Positions 1 to 5,424 of a DNA stretch of 6,381 nt are shown piece by piece. Position numbers and translations under genes: made by a program. Origin of the DNA: Acidimicrobiales bacterium (GTDB lineage: Bacteria > Actinomycetota > Acidimicrobiia > Acidimicrobiales > JAKAVM01); assembly GCA_027451785.1 (NCBI GenBank), contig DAIDIS010000266.1:1-6381 (forward strand), read 5' to 3'. The notes beneath the pieces are model-generated. The model was not told the origin of the DNA. It searched no databases and was given only the letters and a program-made list of their open reading frames with translations. Position 1 is the first letter of the stretch. Each line of letters starts with the position of its first letter.

Positions 1-463
1 AGTTCGAAAAGGTCCCCCATTTAATGCTCTGGGCAAGTAAGCAGGCCGGAAATACAGCCATAGTTGGAAACAAAATCCTGTTTGGGACGATCATCTTTCG
101 AAAATCGGCGACCGATATGGCGACCAGTGCAAATGCCAGCACCCAGAATGCAGCTATCTCGATTGGCTCGCGATGAAATTCGATTGCCAGCCCGGAAAAC
201 AACGCCCCACATGCGACTTCGGCTAAAGGGTAGCTGGCGGGGATTTTCACATGGCAAGACCGGCACCTGCCCCGCAAGATAAGCCATGAGAGCACCGGCA
301 CGTTATCGGTGGAGCGGATCTCTTTCCCGCAGGAGGGGCAAAAAGACCTCGGCGACACTACCGAGATTCCCTCAGGGACCCTATATGCAACGACATTGGC
401 AAACGAGCCGAATGCCAGCCCAATAAGGGCCCCACAAATTACCTCAAGGGACTCGGCAGTCAT
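1..463 (-). CDS. pilD: Prepilin peptidase (type IV leader peptidase, A24 family), 5' part, runs off left edge
   Basis: This is an integral membrane aspartic peptidase that cleaves type IV prepilins after the leader glycine and, in many members, N-methylates the new N-terminus. The 154 visible residues begin at an ATG at 463 with an in-frame TGA three codons upstream (470-472). They show the N-terminal family pattern: a first membrane segment ending in GSFANVVAYRVPEG, then two zinc-type pairs CPSC (C42, C45) and CRSC (C67, C70) flanking DNVPVLSWLILRGRC, then YPLAE. Two further hydrophobic segments follow, and the first catalytic aspartate is D120 in VADFRKMIVPN. The second catalytic aspartate (GxGD) would lie beyond the left edge. 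The gene lies 37 bases downstream of the nfu-like gene on the same strand, so the two may be co-transcribed. Its likely substrates include the two pilins at 3522-4800. It could equally be named comC/tadV-like, but the Cys pairs favour the PilD type. Confidence 0.96.
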   Translation of the reverse strand, partial: MTAESLEVICGALIGLAFGSFANVVAYRVPEGISVVSPRSFCPSCGKEIRSTDNVPVLSWLILRGRCRSCHVKIPASYPLAEVACGALFSGLAIEFHREPIEIAAFWVLAFALVAISVADFRKMIVPNRILFPTMAVFPACLLAQSIKWGTFSN

Positions 464-500
464 CCTGCTTCAGCTTATTGGCGCCATGCGCCAAATACTG

Positions 501-1199
501 TCAAGCAGGAGCAAAAAAGGGATTGAGCCCGCTGGCGTGGTCCGTCACGTCGACTACGCCCACTATCTCAGGAACCGCATCCCGGATAGCCACCTCGATC
601 CCTTGGCTGAGCGTGGCTCGCGCCATTCCACAACCCTGGCAACCACCGGAAAGGCGCAAGAAGGCGACAGCTCCCGACCCGGCACCCACTGCTCCCTCGC
701 CTGCTTCGCCTGATGATTCGCTCGACACGCCGGCCGCAAAATCCCCAAGTGAAACCGCTATCAATTCAGCCTGGCCCCCGTGAGATGCAATAGACGGGTT
801 AACCTGCTCCGCCAAGACCGCCATCACCCGCCGAGCTAAGTCGCTGTCCAGGTTTGTCTTCTCGGGGTCTAGGCCCGGAGGAAGGTTCGGCGCCGGAGGA
901 GAGTTCGGGTTAACCATCACCAGCCCGGACTCTTCACCTTCTCCTGACACTTCAAGGACAGCTCCTTTCAGAGCGTCAATACTGTCCTTGGGAACGACTA
1001 CGGAAATTCCGTTACTCTCCCCAACAAAGTCGCCGTCCTCCGCCTCGGAGGCATCCGAGAAAAACATGTCGTATGCGTAGCTACTGCCGCGAGTGCCGGT
1101 AACCTCCACCCACAGGGATAGCCTCTCAGGCTCGTCTTCTCCAGCCAGAGCTTGAGCAACTATCGCACTAGCCTCATCTGATATTCGGAGTACAGTCAT
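501..1199 (-). CDS. NfuA-type Fe-S cluster scaffold: degenerate A-type domain plus NifU C-terminal domain
   Basis: The 232-residue protein is probably a cytosolic carrier that receives a [4Fe-4S] cluster and passes it to apo-enzymes. Residues 1-98 resemble the A-type (HesB/IscA) fold, starting MTVLRISDEA and ending in the VNPNSP signature. The three A-type cysteines are absent, as in other NfuA proteins. Residues 118-232 form the NifU domain, with NPSIASHGG, the cluster-binding pair GGCQGCGMA (C187, C190) and a VPEI ending region. An unusual Gly/Ser/Ala/Glu-rich stretch (about residues 152-176) interrupts the NifU domain between two strands. The frame stays open to 1400, but that extension would cross the divergent gene at 1293 and has no A-type similarity. 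ATG 1199 has GTAGGA just upstream and is the natural start. I am confident of the family, less so of the client proteins. Confidence 0.92.
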   Translation of the reverse strand: MTVLRISDEASAIVAQALAGEDEPERLSLWVEVTGTRGSSYAYDMFFSDASEAEDGDFVGESNGISVVVPKDSIDALKGAVLEVSGEGEESGLVMVNPNSPPAPNLPPGLDPEKTNLDSDLARRVMAVLAEQVNPSIASHGGQAELIAVSLGDFAAGVSSESSGEAGEGAVGAGSGAVAFLRLSGGCQGCGMARATLSQGIEVAIRDAVPEIVGVVDVTDHASGLNPFFAPA

Positions 1200-1292
1200 G
1201 GTCCTACAATGATACGCCCTTGCCTCCCAGGCTCCCGCAAAGGCGCTTGAGCTGGGAAAACGAACTCTGGATTGAAGAGAAGGTGATACCGG
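1200..1292. promoter_or_regulatory. Divergent intergenic region
   Basis: These 93 bases separate the minus-strand nfu-like gene from the plus-strand Cys-cluster gene and must carry the promoter of at least one of them. I find no convincing -35/-10 pair. TATCAT, read on the minus strand close to the nfu start, is the best -10-like string, but it has no matching -35. The assignment rests only on gene orientation. Confidence 0.4.
1280..1285 (+). promoter_or_regulatory. Ribosome binding site that fixes a TTG start
   Basis: AAGGTG lies seven bases before the TTG at 1293. It is the only good Shine-Dalgarno match near the start of the Cys-cluster gene. No in-frame ATG or GTG occurs upstream at a sensible distance, so this site supports the TTG start. 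Confidence 0.65.
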
Positions 1293-2051
1293 TTGAGCAT
1301 CGACAGGGATTCCGACATACGTCAGTGGGTCAGCTTCGAAGACCCTGAAGAGAACCGCACATGGGTGTTCGACGTCACATTCATGGCATCCTCTTGGCAC
1401 TGCATCTATGGCTCAGGTTGCAAGGGCATACTTGAAACGCCCGACGCGTCCAGCGACCACGGTTGCTGCTCCCATGGCGCGCACTTCTCTGGGGACGAAG
1501 ACAGAAAGCGAGTCGCAAAGTTCGCAAAGGGACTCGGAAAAGGTGATTGGCAGTTCAAGGCCGAGGCGCAACAAATGGGCGGAGCAATCGGAAAGAATGA
1601 AGATGGGGAAGTAGTCACCAAGACCCATGAAGGTGCGTGTATCTTCCTAAATCGCAAGGGTTTCCCGGGCGGGTCCGGTTGCGCCCTTCACAGCTACGCG
1701 TTGAGAAATGGCATCAACCCGATAGATGCAAAACCCGATGTCTGCTGGCAGCTCCCGCTCAGGCGAGAGGACACTCGAGACGCACTGGGAAAGGTGACTT
1801 CGACAATTACGCAGTGGGATAGGCGGCACTGGGGTGAAGGCGGCGAGGACTTCGGATGGTGGTGCACGGAGTCTCCAGAGGCATTTGGCGGAAATAAGGT
1901 GCCCGTATACGAGACCTTGAAGAATGAGCTTATAGGGCTATCCAATTCACATGTTTACTCAATGTTGAGCGAGTACATGACAAGCCAGGCAGGCAGGAGC
2001 CGACTCATCCCCCACCAGGCAATACGGCGAAAACATAACAATCGTCCATAA
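1293..2051 (+). CDS. YkgJ-like zinc/iron-chelating Cys-cluster protein
   Basis: The 252-residue soluble protein has the layout of the widespread CxxCxxCC (YkgJ/UPF0153) metal-chelating family. C37 and C43 (SWHCIYGSGC) come first, then the double C58-C59 (HGCCSHGAH), then C116 in CIFLN, C130 in GCALH and C151 in KPDVCWQLPL. That last run matches the family's usual C-FL / GC-xY / RPxxC-xxFP pattern. A further cysteine, C191, sits in a Trp-rich stretch (FGWWCTES). H61, H64 and H133 may add ligands. No signal peptide or membrane segment is visible. Related proteins are common in actinobacteria, but their biochemical role is not established. The TTG start is backed by AAGGTG seven bases upstream. 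Translation ends 14 bases before the end of the convergent membrane-protein gene. Metal binding is inferred from the residues, and the actual metal is unknown. Confidence 0.88.
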   Translation: MSIDRDSDIRQWVSFEDPEENRTWVFDVTFMASSWHCIYGSGCKGILETPDASSDHGCCSHGAHFSGDEDRKRVAKFAKGLGKGDWQFKAEAQQMGGAIGKNEDGEVVTKTHEGACIFLNRKGFPGGSGCALHSYALRNGINPIDAKPDVCWQLPLRREDTRDALGKVTSTITQWDRRHWGEGGEDFGWWCTESPEAFGGNKVPVYETLKNELIGLSNSHVYSMLSEYMTSQAGRSRLIPHQAIRRKHNNRP

Positions 2052-2065
2052 GAGATGCCCTTGAG

Positions 2066-3505
2066 CTAGCTGATTGGCTCCAACGCTTTACTCCTGGTGC
2101 CCCGAAGTCCCGCTGTCGACAAAGCGCCAATCAGCAACACCAGCGCTAGGTACCACAACCATTCATCCATCCGCACCCAAACGAGCCCAAACGTTAGAAG
2201 GATGAGTACTCCGGTAACCAGAGCCTGCTTTAAGTCGAAGGTCGCTATCAATATTGCGAATAGAGCCAGGCCTTGCTCTATGTAGTAGGGAAACATAACC
2301 GCCTCGAACAAGCATCGGACAACAAGGGCGCTCCCACATGCCCAGACGATCAATTGCTCGGTGCTGGCCTTTGATTGTCCAGTCGGAACGCGACTAGCCA
2401 ATTTTCTGATATGACCCATTGCGTACATGCCGATGGCTACCGCGGCAATTGCCGCCAACCATCGAGGCGGACCGGCAAGGACTGAGTCAACCGAATGCGT
2501 AGGCCGATATAAATGGCATCCCTTCACCCACGTACTTCGGGCTAAAGCACCTCGGTCGCAGATATATTTTCCGACTAGAGCGGAGATAGGTGAGGCGTAT
2601 TGCTTCGGAACCACCTGAGACCAAGGCGTCGGCCATCCAGCCTCAGGATAAGTCACCTGAGAGAAAATCGTCTTTGCGTGGGTGAAATCCACGATCAATG
2701 GAATCGAGACTGAGACAATCGGTATCGATACCGCTCGCCAAGATATCCGCCAAAACGCCCTTAATCCCAAGAAACCGGCCGCAGCAAGAACCATCAACCC
2801 ACTGAGCGGCTGGAACAATAGCGACAATCCGAAGAGCCAACCTGCCCGCTTATGATCATGCTTGAGCACCTCAACGAGGGCAAACAAGGCGATACCGAAG
2901 GACACGCAATCTTCGGGGTGACCCCAGATCGCCGTAATCGGCCAAAGAACCACGGCCCCCACAAGCCCGGCCATATACCTCCTGCGATCCTTCACCTCGA
3001 GGTACTTAAGTACGTAGTCGAGACCGAAGACTGCGACGGATGAGATGACCAAGCTATAGCCATACAGCAATGGCCACGCAGTCGGTTGACTAAGCACTAA
3101 TGGGCTCGACTGCGACAGGTTGAAATGATCAATGACAATGGCGACCGGTGCCAAAAGAATGAAGATCCCGGGCGGGAAGCTGAAGGACAACGGATGCCCC
3201 GGCAAGCTGCTCGAAGCCGAGTACACGTAGCCAAAAGCCCCCCAAGCTACCTGGTGGGCATACCTAAGCTCCAGCCAGAGATCCAAGGCCTGAGCCCAGT
3301 GGGTTCCGGCGTGAATCAAGCGTGGCCAAAAGAAGGTATAGGACAAACCCATGCCTAAACCAGTGACACTCAACCATATCGGCCACGCGAACACCCGCCA
3401 CTTTGCGTAAGTGGAAATACCTACCTCCTGGCCGCTCAAGGTGTTTGGTCGAATACCGATAACAGTACTGTGCGGAATGCGCACATGTATTGATTGAAAA
3501 TGCAA
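2066..3505 (-). CDS. Polytopic membrane protein, possible GT-C-type glycosyltransferase
   Basis: Up to 479 residues with about ten hydrophobic segments, for example around residues 40-60, 111-126, 147-163, 178-194, 223-247, 258-273, 348-364, 386-400, 412-440 and 448-466. After the first segment comes a loop with D75 and E79 (QALDLWLELRYAHQ), then the LPGHPLSFSFPPG run. GT-C enzymes usually carry acidic catalytic residues in this first external loop. WGHPED (194-199) and the FEAVMFPYY run (400-408) recall actinobacterial predicted membrane glycosyltransferases. If so, it would transfer a sugar from a polyprenyl-phosphate donor outside the membrane. The frame is open to a TTG at 3505, which I give as the outer limit. 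That start leaves only 16 bases to the divergent pilin, so a shorter start (TTG 3439, or GTG 3394 just before the first membrane segment) is likely. The function is inferred; a transporter or other integral membrane protein is possible. Confidence 0.82.
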   Translation of the reverse strand: MHFQSIHVRIPHSTVIGIRPNTLSGQEVGISTYAKWRVFAWPIWLSVTGLGMGLSYTFFWPRLIHAGTHWAQALDLWLELRYAHQVAWGAFGYVYSASSSLPGHPLSFSFPPGIFILLAPVAIVIDHFNLSQSSPLVLSQPTAWPLLYGYSLVISSVAVFGLDYVLKYLEVKDRRRYMAGLVGAVVLWPITAIWGHPEDCVSFGIALFALVEVLKHDHKRAGWLFGLSLLFQPLSGLMVLAAAGFLGLRAFWRISWRAVSIPIVSVSIPLIVDFTHAKTIFSQVTYPEAGWPTPWSQVVPKQYASPISALVGKYICDRGALARSTWVKGCHLYRPTHSVDSVLAGPPRWLAAIAAVAIGMYAMGHIRKLASRVPTGQSKASTEQLIVWACGSALVVRCLFEAVMFPYYIEQGLALFAILIATFDLKQALVTGVLILLTFGLVWVRMDEWLWYLALVLLIGALSTAGLRGTRSKALEPIS

Positions 3506-3511
3506 GGACCT

Positions 3512-3518
3512 AGGAGGT
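3512..3518 (+). promoter_or_regulatory. Strong ribosome binding site of the first pilin
   Basis: AGGAGGT matches the anti-Shine-Dalgarno sequence almost perfectly and ends three bases before ATG 3522. This fits a highly translated structural pilin. It sits inside the short inverted repeat GACCT-AGG-AGGTC (3507-3519), which could fold over the site. Confidence 0.8.
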
Positions 3519-3521
3519 CAT

Positions 3522-4091
3522 ATGCGAAAGTTGCTCGAACGACTTCGCGACAAGCGCCGTGCCGCACTTGCCGATGGAGTCGAGTCCGGCTTCACCCTCA
3601 TAGAACTTATGGTGGTGGTGCTGATTATCGGTATATTGATGGCAATTGCAATCCCGACATTTCTCGGAGCAAAGGGATCCGCACAGGATCGGCAGGCTCA
3701 AGAGAACGTTCGCAATGCCCTGACGGACGTAGACGTAATCAATGCGTCTGCCCAATCATTCGCAGGTATAACTTCAACGTCGCTAACGGCAGATGAACCT
3801 GCGATCACCTTCGTCGGTGGGAACACCGGTGCTTGCGGCGCCATTGCCACCAATGCTGTTTGCATTGGATCCGGAACTGGTGCTTCTTACACATATGCGA
3901 TTCTCTGTGCTGTTGCTTCTACGAACAACGCTTGGTTCGCAACTATAACGAGCGCCGGCCCTTCTTGGTACGGAGAGGGTGTAAGTACAAAGTGCTCCGG
4001 AGCAACTATCGGTGACCCAACAACGGGCGGTGGTGCAGGTACCCCGACCTTGCCGGCCGGAGTCACTTGGCAAACCAACGGCTTCCCGTAA
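3522..4091 (+). CDS. Type IV pilin, first of two tandem paralogues
   Basis: The 189-residue prepilin would be cleaved by a prepilin peptidase and assembled in a surface pilus. The leader is long and basic (MRKLLERLRDKRRAALADG). It ends at G23, followed by F24-T-L-I-E28, the classic cleavage site with glutamate at mature +5. The hydrophobic N-terminal helix runs to about residue 48 (LMVVVLIIGILMAIAIPTFLGAK). The mature protein has about 166 residues and a Ser/Thr/Gly/Ala-rich globular domain with four cysteines (C105, C114, C129, C158), likely two disulfides outside the cell. The C-terminus is LPAGVTWQTNGFP. The start is set by AGGAGGT just upstream. The second pilin follows 157 bases downstream with the same orientation and cysteine pattern. 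The strong ribosome site and first position suggest it is the more abundant subunit, which is inference. I do not assign pilA because pilin names are not transferable without synteny. Confidence 0.95.
   Translation: MRKLLERLRDKRRAALADGVESGFTLIELMVVVLIIGILMAIAIPTFLGAKGSAQDRQAQENVRNALTDVDVINASAQSFAGITSTSLTADEPAITFVGGNTGACGAIATNAVCIGSGTGASYTYAILCAVASTNNAWFATITSAGPSWYGEGVSTKCSGATIGDPTTGGGAGTPTLPAGVTWQTNGFP
3588..3665 (+). repeat. Pilin N-helix segment duplicated at 4291-4368
   Basis: The coding segment for GFTLIELMVVVLI through PTFLG is repeated in the second pilin (4291-4368). About three quarters or more of the bases agree by eye, with differences mostly at third codon positions. This is the DNA trace of the tandem pilin duplication, and it is long enough to be a plausible site for recombination between the two genes. 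Confidence 0.7.
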
Positions 4092-4116
4092 GCCGACAGT
4101 ATTGAACTAGTGCGGC

Positions 4117-4163
4117 GAATCCGGGCCCATGGATGTGAGTCAACAATCCAAAGGCCCGGATTC
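4117..4163 (+). terminator. Inter-pilin hairpin: attenuator, partial terminator or mRNA stabiliser
   Basis: GAATCCGGGCC (4117-4127) and GGCCCGGATTC (4153-4163) are perfect reverse complements and form an 11-bp stem. Inside it, after a 2x2 internal loop, TGGAT (4130-4134) pairs with ATCCA (4146-4150), leaving an 11-base loop. The structure begins 25 bases after the stop of the first pilin. The following bases (CTGTAATTTC) are not a clean T-run, so an efficient intrinsic terminator is doubtful. A hairpin here would fit partial read-through or protection of the upstream mRNA from 3' decay. Either would make the first pilin more abundant than the second. Confidence 0.7.
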
Positions 4164-4234
4164 CTGTAATTTCACCGAGAAACTACCGGTTACGGCCTAT
4201 TCCTCGACCATCAACAAATTCAAGCTTGCCGGAA

Positions 4235-4242
4235 AAGGCGGT
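4235..4242 (+). promoter_or_regulatory. Ribosome binding site that sets the start of the second pilin
   Basis: AAGGCGGT, within GGAAAAGGCGGT, ends six bases before ATG 4249. The alternative upstream ATG at 4129 lies inside the loop side of the inter-pilin hairpin and would add 40 residues unlike any pilin leader. This site favours 4249. Confidence 0.6.
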
Positions 4243-4248
4243 ACCGCG

Positions 4249-4800
4249 ATGGAGAATTCCCCGGACCCAAACTACGCCCGGGACGAAAGCGGCTTCACCC
4301 TAATCGAACTGATGGTGGTGGTTCTTATCCTGGGGATTCTCATGGCAATAGCAGCACCGACTTTCCTGGGCGGTAAGAGCCTCGCTTACGATCGCCAAAC
4401 TCAAGAGGACTTGAAATCGGCGTTGACCGATGCCGACGTTGTGTTCTCGGCAGCCAGCACCTATGCCGGAATTACTTCAACCGTCATGTCGCAACAAGAG
4501 CCGGCAATAACTTTTGCCGATGGTTCGGGTGGTCCTTGCGGAGCAGTTGTCATCAACGAAGTTTGCGTGAACTCCGGTTCCGGTGGAGGCAGTAGCTACA
4601 CCTTCATTCAGCTTTGTGCCAACTCTGGGAGCACGAACACCTGGCTGATATCACAGACATCGTCAGGAGCGACCGAATACGGCGTCATCCACTCGGCTTC
4701 GAGCTGCGGAACGATTTCGCTCTCAGACCCTGGATCTGCAACCTCTACGCCGGTTGCGCCGGCTGGAGTGACCTGGAGCATCTTCGGGTTCCCTTCTTAG
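4249..4800 (+). CDS. Type IV pilin, second of two tandem paralogues
   Basis: The 183-residue prepilin has a short, acidic leader (MENSPDPNYARDESG) cut after G15, then F16-T-L-I-E20 with glutamate at mature +5. A helix follows (LMVVVLILGILMAIAAPTFLGGK) that is nearly identical to that of the first pilin. The mature protein has about 168 residues. Four cysteines (C97, C106, C123, C153) line up with those of the upstream paralogue. It also shares DRQ-Q-, ALTD-DV, YAGITST, EPAITF and the PAGVTW-GFP ending. By eye about half of the mature residues agree, so the pair arose by tandem duplication and then diverged. The leader differs most: it is acidic here and strongly basic in the first pilin. That could affect targeting or processing. 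The frame is open to an ATG at 4129, but that start lies within the hairpin, so 4249 is preferred. It could be a second major subunit or a minor/tip pilin. Confidence 0.93.
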   Translation: MENSPDPNYARDESGFTLIELMVVVLILGILMAIAAPTFLGGKSLAYDRQTQEDLKSALTDADVVFSAASTYAGITSTVMSQQEPAITFADGSGGPCGAVVINEVCVNSGSGGGSSYTFIQLCANSGSTNTWLISQTSSGATEYGVIHSASSCGTISLSDPGSATSTPVAPAGVTWSIFGFPS

Positions 4801-4849
4801 AGTTCCTCGCCGATCCTTTCGTTACGTCACGCCCATGCGCAGAGTTCGG

Positions 4850-5038
4850 CTAATCCGCCAGACCGGAAGAACCGGTTCCGGGACTAATTTCATCTTCTTC
4901 GTCTTCCATTGCCAGGCACCACGACGCGTGTTCATCCTCCGGATCTGCCCCACACTCCGCACACGGCTCTACATGCACCGGGGCAGCTTGCTTCAGGCTT
5001 CGCGCCTCCTCGAAACGGCGATGGCGTCCCTTCTTCAC
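4850..5038 (-). CDS. Small Cys-Cys-His-Cys zinc-knuckle-like protein, unknown function
   Basis: The 62-residue ORF begins with GTG at 5038. A GGGAG ribosome site (5045-5049 on the plus strand, read in reverse) is six bases away. The N-terminus is very basic (MKKGRHRRFEEARSLK). The centre holds CAECGADPEDEHASWC, giving C26-x2-C29-x7-H37-x3-C41, a plausible single-zinc site. The tail is acidic (MEDEEDE) and ends TGSSGLAD. The basic head suggests nucleic-acid or ribosome contact, but this is inference. It faces the second pilin tail-to-tail (49-base gap) and is divergent from the 74-residue gene. I do not recognise a named family. The case that it is real rests on the ribosome site, the ordered metal ligands and the lack of any overlapping gene. 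A chance ORF remains possible. Confidence 0.6.
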   Translation of the reverse strand: MKKGRHRRFEEARSLKQAAPVHVEPCAECGADPEDEHASWCLAMEDEEDEISPGTGSSGLAD

Positions 5039-5191
5039 TAGCGGCTCCCAAAAATTGGTTACGGGTAGCTACGACCCCCTGCTTCGGAAATATATTGTAG
5101 CCATTCGGCCAGAGAGGCTTGGCATCACAAGCCCCGTTTCCAAATGCGCATCGTCCAAGCCCCAGCGGGCCTTGAGCTAGCCTTAGGCAAT
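5039..5191. promoter_or_regulatory. Divergent intergenic region with overlapping -10-like boxes
   Basis: This region lies between the small zinc-knuckle gene (minus) and the 74-residue gene (plus). The AT-rich string TATATTGTA (5091-5099) offers TACAAT on the minus strand (5094-5099) and TATATT on the plus strand (5091-5096) as -10-like boxes. I find no well-spaced -35 for either, so only a weak promoter assignment is justified. A 6-bp inverted repeat GGCTTG/CAAGCC (5116-5133) is also present. No tRNA or other RNA gene was recognised. Confidence 0.3.
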
Positions 5192-5416
5192 ATGAACGGT
5201 GAGTTCGATGGTGATGCGATGATCGAGCGGTTCAAAAAGCGCGCAGAGGCCGTGAAAAAACGCGGGATCCCTCCGGTCGAAGGCCCCGAGCGGCGAAACT
5301 TCATTGAGCAGTCGAAGCTTGACTACATGGACTTTGCAATCATCGGCGACGCAAAATGGGAGTTGGACAACGGAATGTTGAGCCTGACAATCGACTTGAG
5401 TCCGCCCAAGTCATAA
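5192..5416 (+). CDS. Conserved-looking 74-residue protein of unknown function
   Basis: The small soluble protein reads MNGEFDGDAMIERFKKRAEA at its start. It continues with a charged helix (VKKRG), IPPVEGPERRNFIEQ, then DYMDFAIIGDAKWEL and a final strand pair (MLSLTIDL). The regular helix-then-sheet character and balanced charge look like a genuine folded protein, but I do not recognise a named family. It has no signal peptide, membrane segment or cysteine. The frame is open to an ATG at 5144. The ATG at 5192 is preferred because the protein-like sequence begins there and a weak TTAGG lies just upstream. It ends eight bases before the stop of the convergent flavin-reductase gene, with no obvious terminator between them. 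The promoter would lie in 5039-5191. No function is proposed. Confidence 0.72.
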   Translation: MNGEFDGDAMIERFKKRAEAVKKRGIPPVEGPERRNFIEQSKLDYMDFAIIGDAKWELDNGMLSLTIDLSPPKS

Positions 5417-5424
5417 CCCAGCAA

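Noticed and set aside
309..783. Plus-strand open frames opposite the prepilin peptidase and nfu genes
   Set aside because: Both are antisense to genes with clear conserved motifs, and the translations are low-complexity or lack domain character.
1200..1400. N-terminal extension of the nfu-like frame to an ATG at 1400
   Set aside because: It would overlap the divergent Cys-cluster gene from 1293, has no A-type domain similarity, and ATG 1199 has its own ribosome site.
1406..1657. Minus-strand open frames opposite the Cys-cluster gene
   Set aside because: The plus strand carries the ordered cysteine motifs of the family; the antisense products show no recognisable pattern.
2643..3358. Other open frames within the membrane-protein gene
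   Set aside because: They are out-of-frame or antisense to a long frame with regular membrane segments, so they are shadows of it.
4129..4248. 40-residue extension of the second pilin to an ATG at 4129
   Set aside because: The ATG sits in the inter-pilin hairpin, lacks a good ribosome site, and the added residues do not resemble a pilin leader.
4863..4881. CCGGAA/TTCCGG inverted repeat after the second pilin as a terminator
   Set aside because: The stem is only 6 bp, no T-run follows, and it lies within the coding end of the small zinc-knuckle gene.
5116..5133. GGCTTG/CAAGCC hairpin as a terminator or riboswitch element
   Set aside because: The stem is only 6 bp, with no T-run and no expression-platform features, and it is upstream of a gene rather than after one.
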